Source of the DNA: Phaeovulum sp.
Lineage (GTDB): Bacteria > Pseudomonadota > Alphaproteobacteria > Rhodobacterales > Rhodobacteraceae
Assembly: GCF_030684035.1 (NCBI RefSeq)
Contig: NZ_JAUXPI010000044.1
Span: 1-64,000, forward strand
DNA: 64,000 nt
Direction of reading: 5' to 3'
Positions 62,056 through 64,000 of the stretch are shown piece after piece; within the stretch, counting starts at the first letter, position 1; each line of letters begins with the position of its first letter. Below the pieces are notes generated by a model, which searched no databases, was not told the origin of the DNA, and saw nothing but the letters and a program-made list of their open reading frames with translations. Both the position numbers and the translations under genes were made by a program.

Positions 62056-63264
62056 ATGGCGCGGGTTGTCATTACCGGCGCGGGCAGCATCAACCCGCTC
62101 GGGCGCAATGTGGCCGAGACCTGGGCAGCGATGCAGGCGGGGCGTTGCGCCATCGGACCGCTGGAGTTCCGCGATGTGGAACGGCTATCGGTGAAGATCG
62201 GCGCGCAGGTTCATGGTTTTGTTCCGGAAGACCACCTGAGCCGCGCCGAAATCGGCTTTTCCGACCGCTTCGCGCAATTCGCGCTGGTCTCCGCCAGGCA
62301 AGCGGTGGCGCAAGCGGGGCTTGTCTTTGAGGGCGAGCTTGCCGACCGCGCAGGGGTGGTGATCGGCACCGCCGGGGGCGGTCTGACCACTTCCGACGAG
62401 GCCTACCGCGCGGTCTATGCCGAGGGCAAGAACCGGGTTCACCCCTTCGTGGTGCCGCGGCTCATGCACAATGCGGCGGCAAGCCAGATCAGCATTGCGC
62501 TGGGTCTGCGCGGCCCGACACTGGCAGTTTCCACCGCCTGCGCCGGGTCGAACCACGCGATGGGGCTGGCGTTTCAAATGGTGCGTTCGGGTGCGACCCC
62601 GGTGATGCTGGCGGGCGGTGCCGAGGCGATGCTCTGTTTTGGCGGCATCAAGGCCTGGGAAGGCTTGCGGGTGATGTCTGCCGATGGCTGCCGCCCGTTC
62701 AGCGCCGACCGCAACGGCCTGGTGCAGGGCGAAGGGGCCGCGGTTTTCGTGTTCGAGGAGTATGATCGCGCCCGCGCGCGCGGTGCCCAGATTCTGGCCG
62801 AAGTCGCGGGTTTTGCGATGGGGGCCGATGCCGGCGACATGTTGACGCCCTCGGTCGCGGGCGCGGCACGCGCCATGGCCGGGGCGCTCGCCGATGCGCG
62901 GCTCGCGCCCGAGGCGGTGGGCTACATAAACGCGCATGGCACCGCCACGGCGGCAAATGACCGCAGCGAATGCGCCGCCGTGCGGCAGGTGTTTGGCGCG
63001 CATGCCGACCGGCTGATGATTTCGTCCACCAAGTCGATGCACGGGCATCTGATCGGTGCCACCGGGGCGGTGGAGCTTCTTGCCTGCCTGATGGCGCTCG
63101 GCGAAGGGGTGATTGCCCCGACCGTGGGCTACCGTGTTCCCGATCCCGATTGCGCGCTAGACGTGGTGCCGAACGAGGCGCGGCAGGCGCGTGTCGATGT
63201 CGTGCTGTCGAACGCTTTCGCCTTTGGCGGGCTCAACGCCGTGCTGGCGCTGACGCGGGTCTAG
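62056..63264 (+). CDS. Beta-ketoacyl-ACP synthase (FabF type)
   Basis: 402 residues. The thiolase-fold triad is C162 (VSTACAGSNHAMG), H294 (NAHGTATAAND) and H331 (KSMHGHLIGATGAVE). It elongates acyl-ACP by two carbons. It begins 4 bases after the ACP gene and is likely to use that ACP specifically. The presence of lpxD in the same run suggests its product goes into lipid A or another envelope lipid. Confidence 0.9.
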   Translation: MARVVITGAGSINPLGRNVAETWAAMQAGRCAIGPLEFRDVERLSVKIGAQVHGFVPEDHLSRAEIGFSDRFAQFALVSARQAVAQAGLVFEGELADRAGVVIGTAGGGLTTSDEAYRAVYAEGKNRVHPFVVPRLMHNAAASQISIALGLRGPTLAVSTACAGSNHAMGLAFQMVRSGATPVMLAGGAEAMLCFGGIKAWEGLRVMSADGCRPFSADRNGLVQGEGAAVFVFEEYDRARARGAQILAEVAGFAMGADAGDMLTPSVAGAARAMAGALADARLAPEAVGYINAHGTATAANDRSECAAVRQVFGAHADRLMISSTKSMHGHLIGATGAVELLACLMALGEGVIAPTVGYRVPDPDCALDVVPNEARQARVDVVLSNAFAFGGLNAVLALTRV

Positions 63265-63278
63265 GCAGAAACGGCAAA

Positions 63279-63297
63279 CGCCGCCCCTTGGGCGGCG
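63279..63297. terminator. Hairpin between convergent genes
   Basis: CGCCGCCC and GGGCGGCG form a perfect 8-bp stem with a CTT loop, 14 bases after the ketoacyl synthase stop. Confidence 0.55.
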
Positions 63298-63325
63298 CTG
63301 CGCGGTTTGGGAAGGAATGCGCGGC

Positions 63326-63985
63326 TCAGGGTCGCGGCGTCGGCGCGTCGGATGGCACAGAAGGCGCGGTTGCAGCGGCGGTAGCGGCGGCAGCGGCGGC
63401 GGCATCCGATGCGGCATTGGCGGCGTTGACTGCCTCGTAGCCTGCGGCAAACCCGGGCAGCGTGATTGCCACGCTCACAACCTGGTCGGGTGCCACCATC
63501 GGCACCAGCGACATCACCGCCGAGGTGCCGGTTTTCATGTACTCGATGTCTTCGCTTGAAAGCCCGGCACGGGCGACGCAGCCGATCGAGTTGCAGAAGG
63601 TGAAGGGGTAGCGGCGCGGTTCGCCACCATCAAAGCTGATCGCAACCATCTGCGTGAGCAGCGTTTCGAGCGGCGTCAGAATGGTTGCACCAGCCGCCGC
63701 CGGTTGCCCCGGGGGCAGACCGAACAGGCTGATTTCGGCAACCGCGTTGCCATCGGAATCCTTCAGCAACTGGTAAAGCTGGCAGGGGTCAAAGCCGTCG
63801 GCGCTGTGGATGCATTGCATTTCCCAGTCGCCATGGGTCGCCGCGATGTAGGTTTCGCCTACCACCACTTCTTCCGTCGCCGCAGCATCGGCGGCGGGGG
63901 CTTGCGGTGCCGCGTCTTGCGCGAAGGCGGGTGCGGCGAGACCGAGAAACAGCGAAAGTGCCAGAGGTTTGAACATGTCAGCCAT
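63326..63985 (-). CDS. Invasion-associated locus B (IalB) family protein
   Basis: 219 residues. A signal peptide (MADMFKPLALSLFLGLAAPAFAQ) is followed by the IalB domain: THGDWEMQCIHSADGFDPCQLYQLL, AEISLFGLP, ETLLTQMVAISFDGG, PFTFCNSIGCVAR. Four cysteines probably form disulphides. The C-terminus is a long Ala-rich tract (about 190-205). The role in free-living species is unknown. Starts at 63976 and 63994 are alternatives. Confidence 0.85.
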   Translation of the reverse strand: MADMFKPLALSLFLGLAAPAFAQDAAPQAPAADAAATEEVVVGETYIAATHGDWEMQCIHSADGFDPCQLYQLLKDSDGNAVAEISLFGLPPGQPAAAGATILTPLETLLTQMVAISFDGGEPRRYPFTFCNSIGCVARAGLSSEDIEYMKTGTSAVMSLVPMVAPDQVVSVAITLPGFAAGYEAVNAANAASDAAAAAAATAAATAPSVPSDAPTPRP

Positions 63986-64000
63986 GGGTTCCATCCTGAA

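Overview
The window is about 64 kb of GC-rich alphaproteobacterial chromosome, almost certainly from the Rhodobacteraceae (order Rhodobacterales). The reasons are the housekeeping order murA, DUF2948, (gap), hisD, UPF0262, phosphatase, infA, maf, rng, yacG, tRNA-Phe, the TAXI-TRAP and Tct transporters, and the FnrL-type operators. The genus cannot be fixed from sequence alone. The DNA is chromosomal, with a few scars: an IS630-type transposase cut by the window start, a decayed IS5-type element near 26 kb, and a decapitated sugar-acid operon near 31 kb.

Layout. 0-4 kb: IS630 end, a small secreted protein, then a molybdate operon (modE-like regulator, palindromic operator, modABC) and tRNA-Thr. 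4.3-6.3 kb: a six-heme secreted cytochrome c and a small DUF2946-like protein. 6.4-8.9 kb: murA, DUF2948, GNAT. 9-17.4 kb: an AfuABC-type importer divergent from a response regulator, hybrid sensor kinase and HAD phosphatase. 18-25.5 kb: an RpiR regulator divergent from a TAXI-TRAP transporter, UspA, class-III aminotransferase and BKACE enzyme. 25.7-29 kb: IS5 remnant, TauE exporter, PadR regulator and chrA. 29-31.2 kb: 3' part of a deoxysugar/sugar-acid operon. 31.4-36 kb: the conserved hisD-to-tRNA-Phe run. 36-42.6 kb: TctC/TctA transporter, methyltransferase, GT25 glycosyltransferase, ATP-grasp-like protein, DUF4389.

42.6-58.1 kb is the most unusual part. A leftward seven-gene operon encodes an NfnAB-type flavin transhydrogenase, a KorAB-type 2-oxoacid:ferredoxin oxidoreductase, a PFOR-related protein with a ferredoxin domain on a long Ala/Pro linker, and the glycyl-radical enzyme YjjI with its activase YjjW. 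Facing it are two paralogous diheme cytochromes, followed by a membrane protein, an octaheme cytochrome of the tetrathionate-reductase family and its membrane cytochrome b. The 250-bp divergent region holds two perfect FNR boxes, one for each direction. I read this as one oxygen-controlled anaerobic module that joins an uncharacterised glycyl-radical reaction to low-potential ferredoxin chemistry and a multiheme respiratory branch.

58-64 kb is envelope biogenesis: a DUF882 peptidoglycan hydrolase-like protein, a YcbB-type L,D-transpeptidase, LpxD, a dedicated acyl carrier protein, a ketoacyl synthase and an IalB-family protein.
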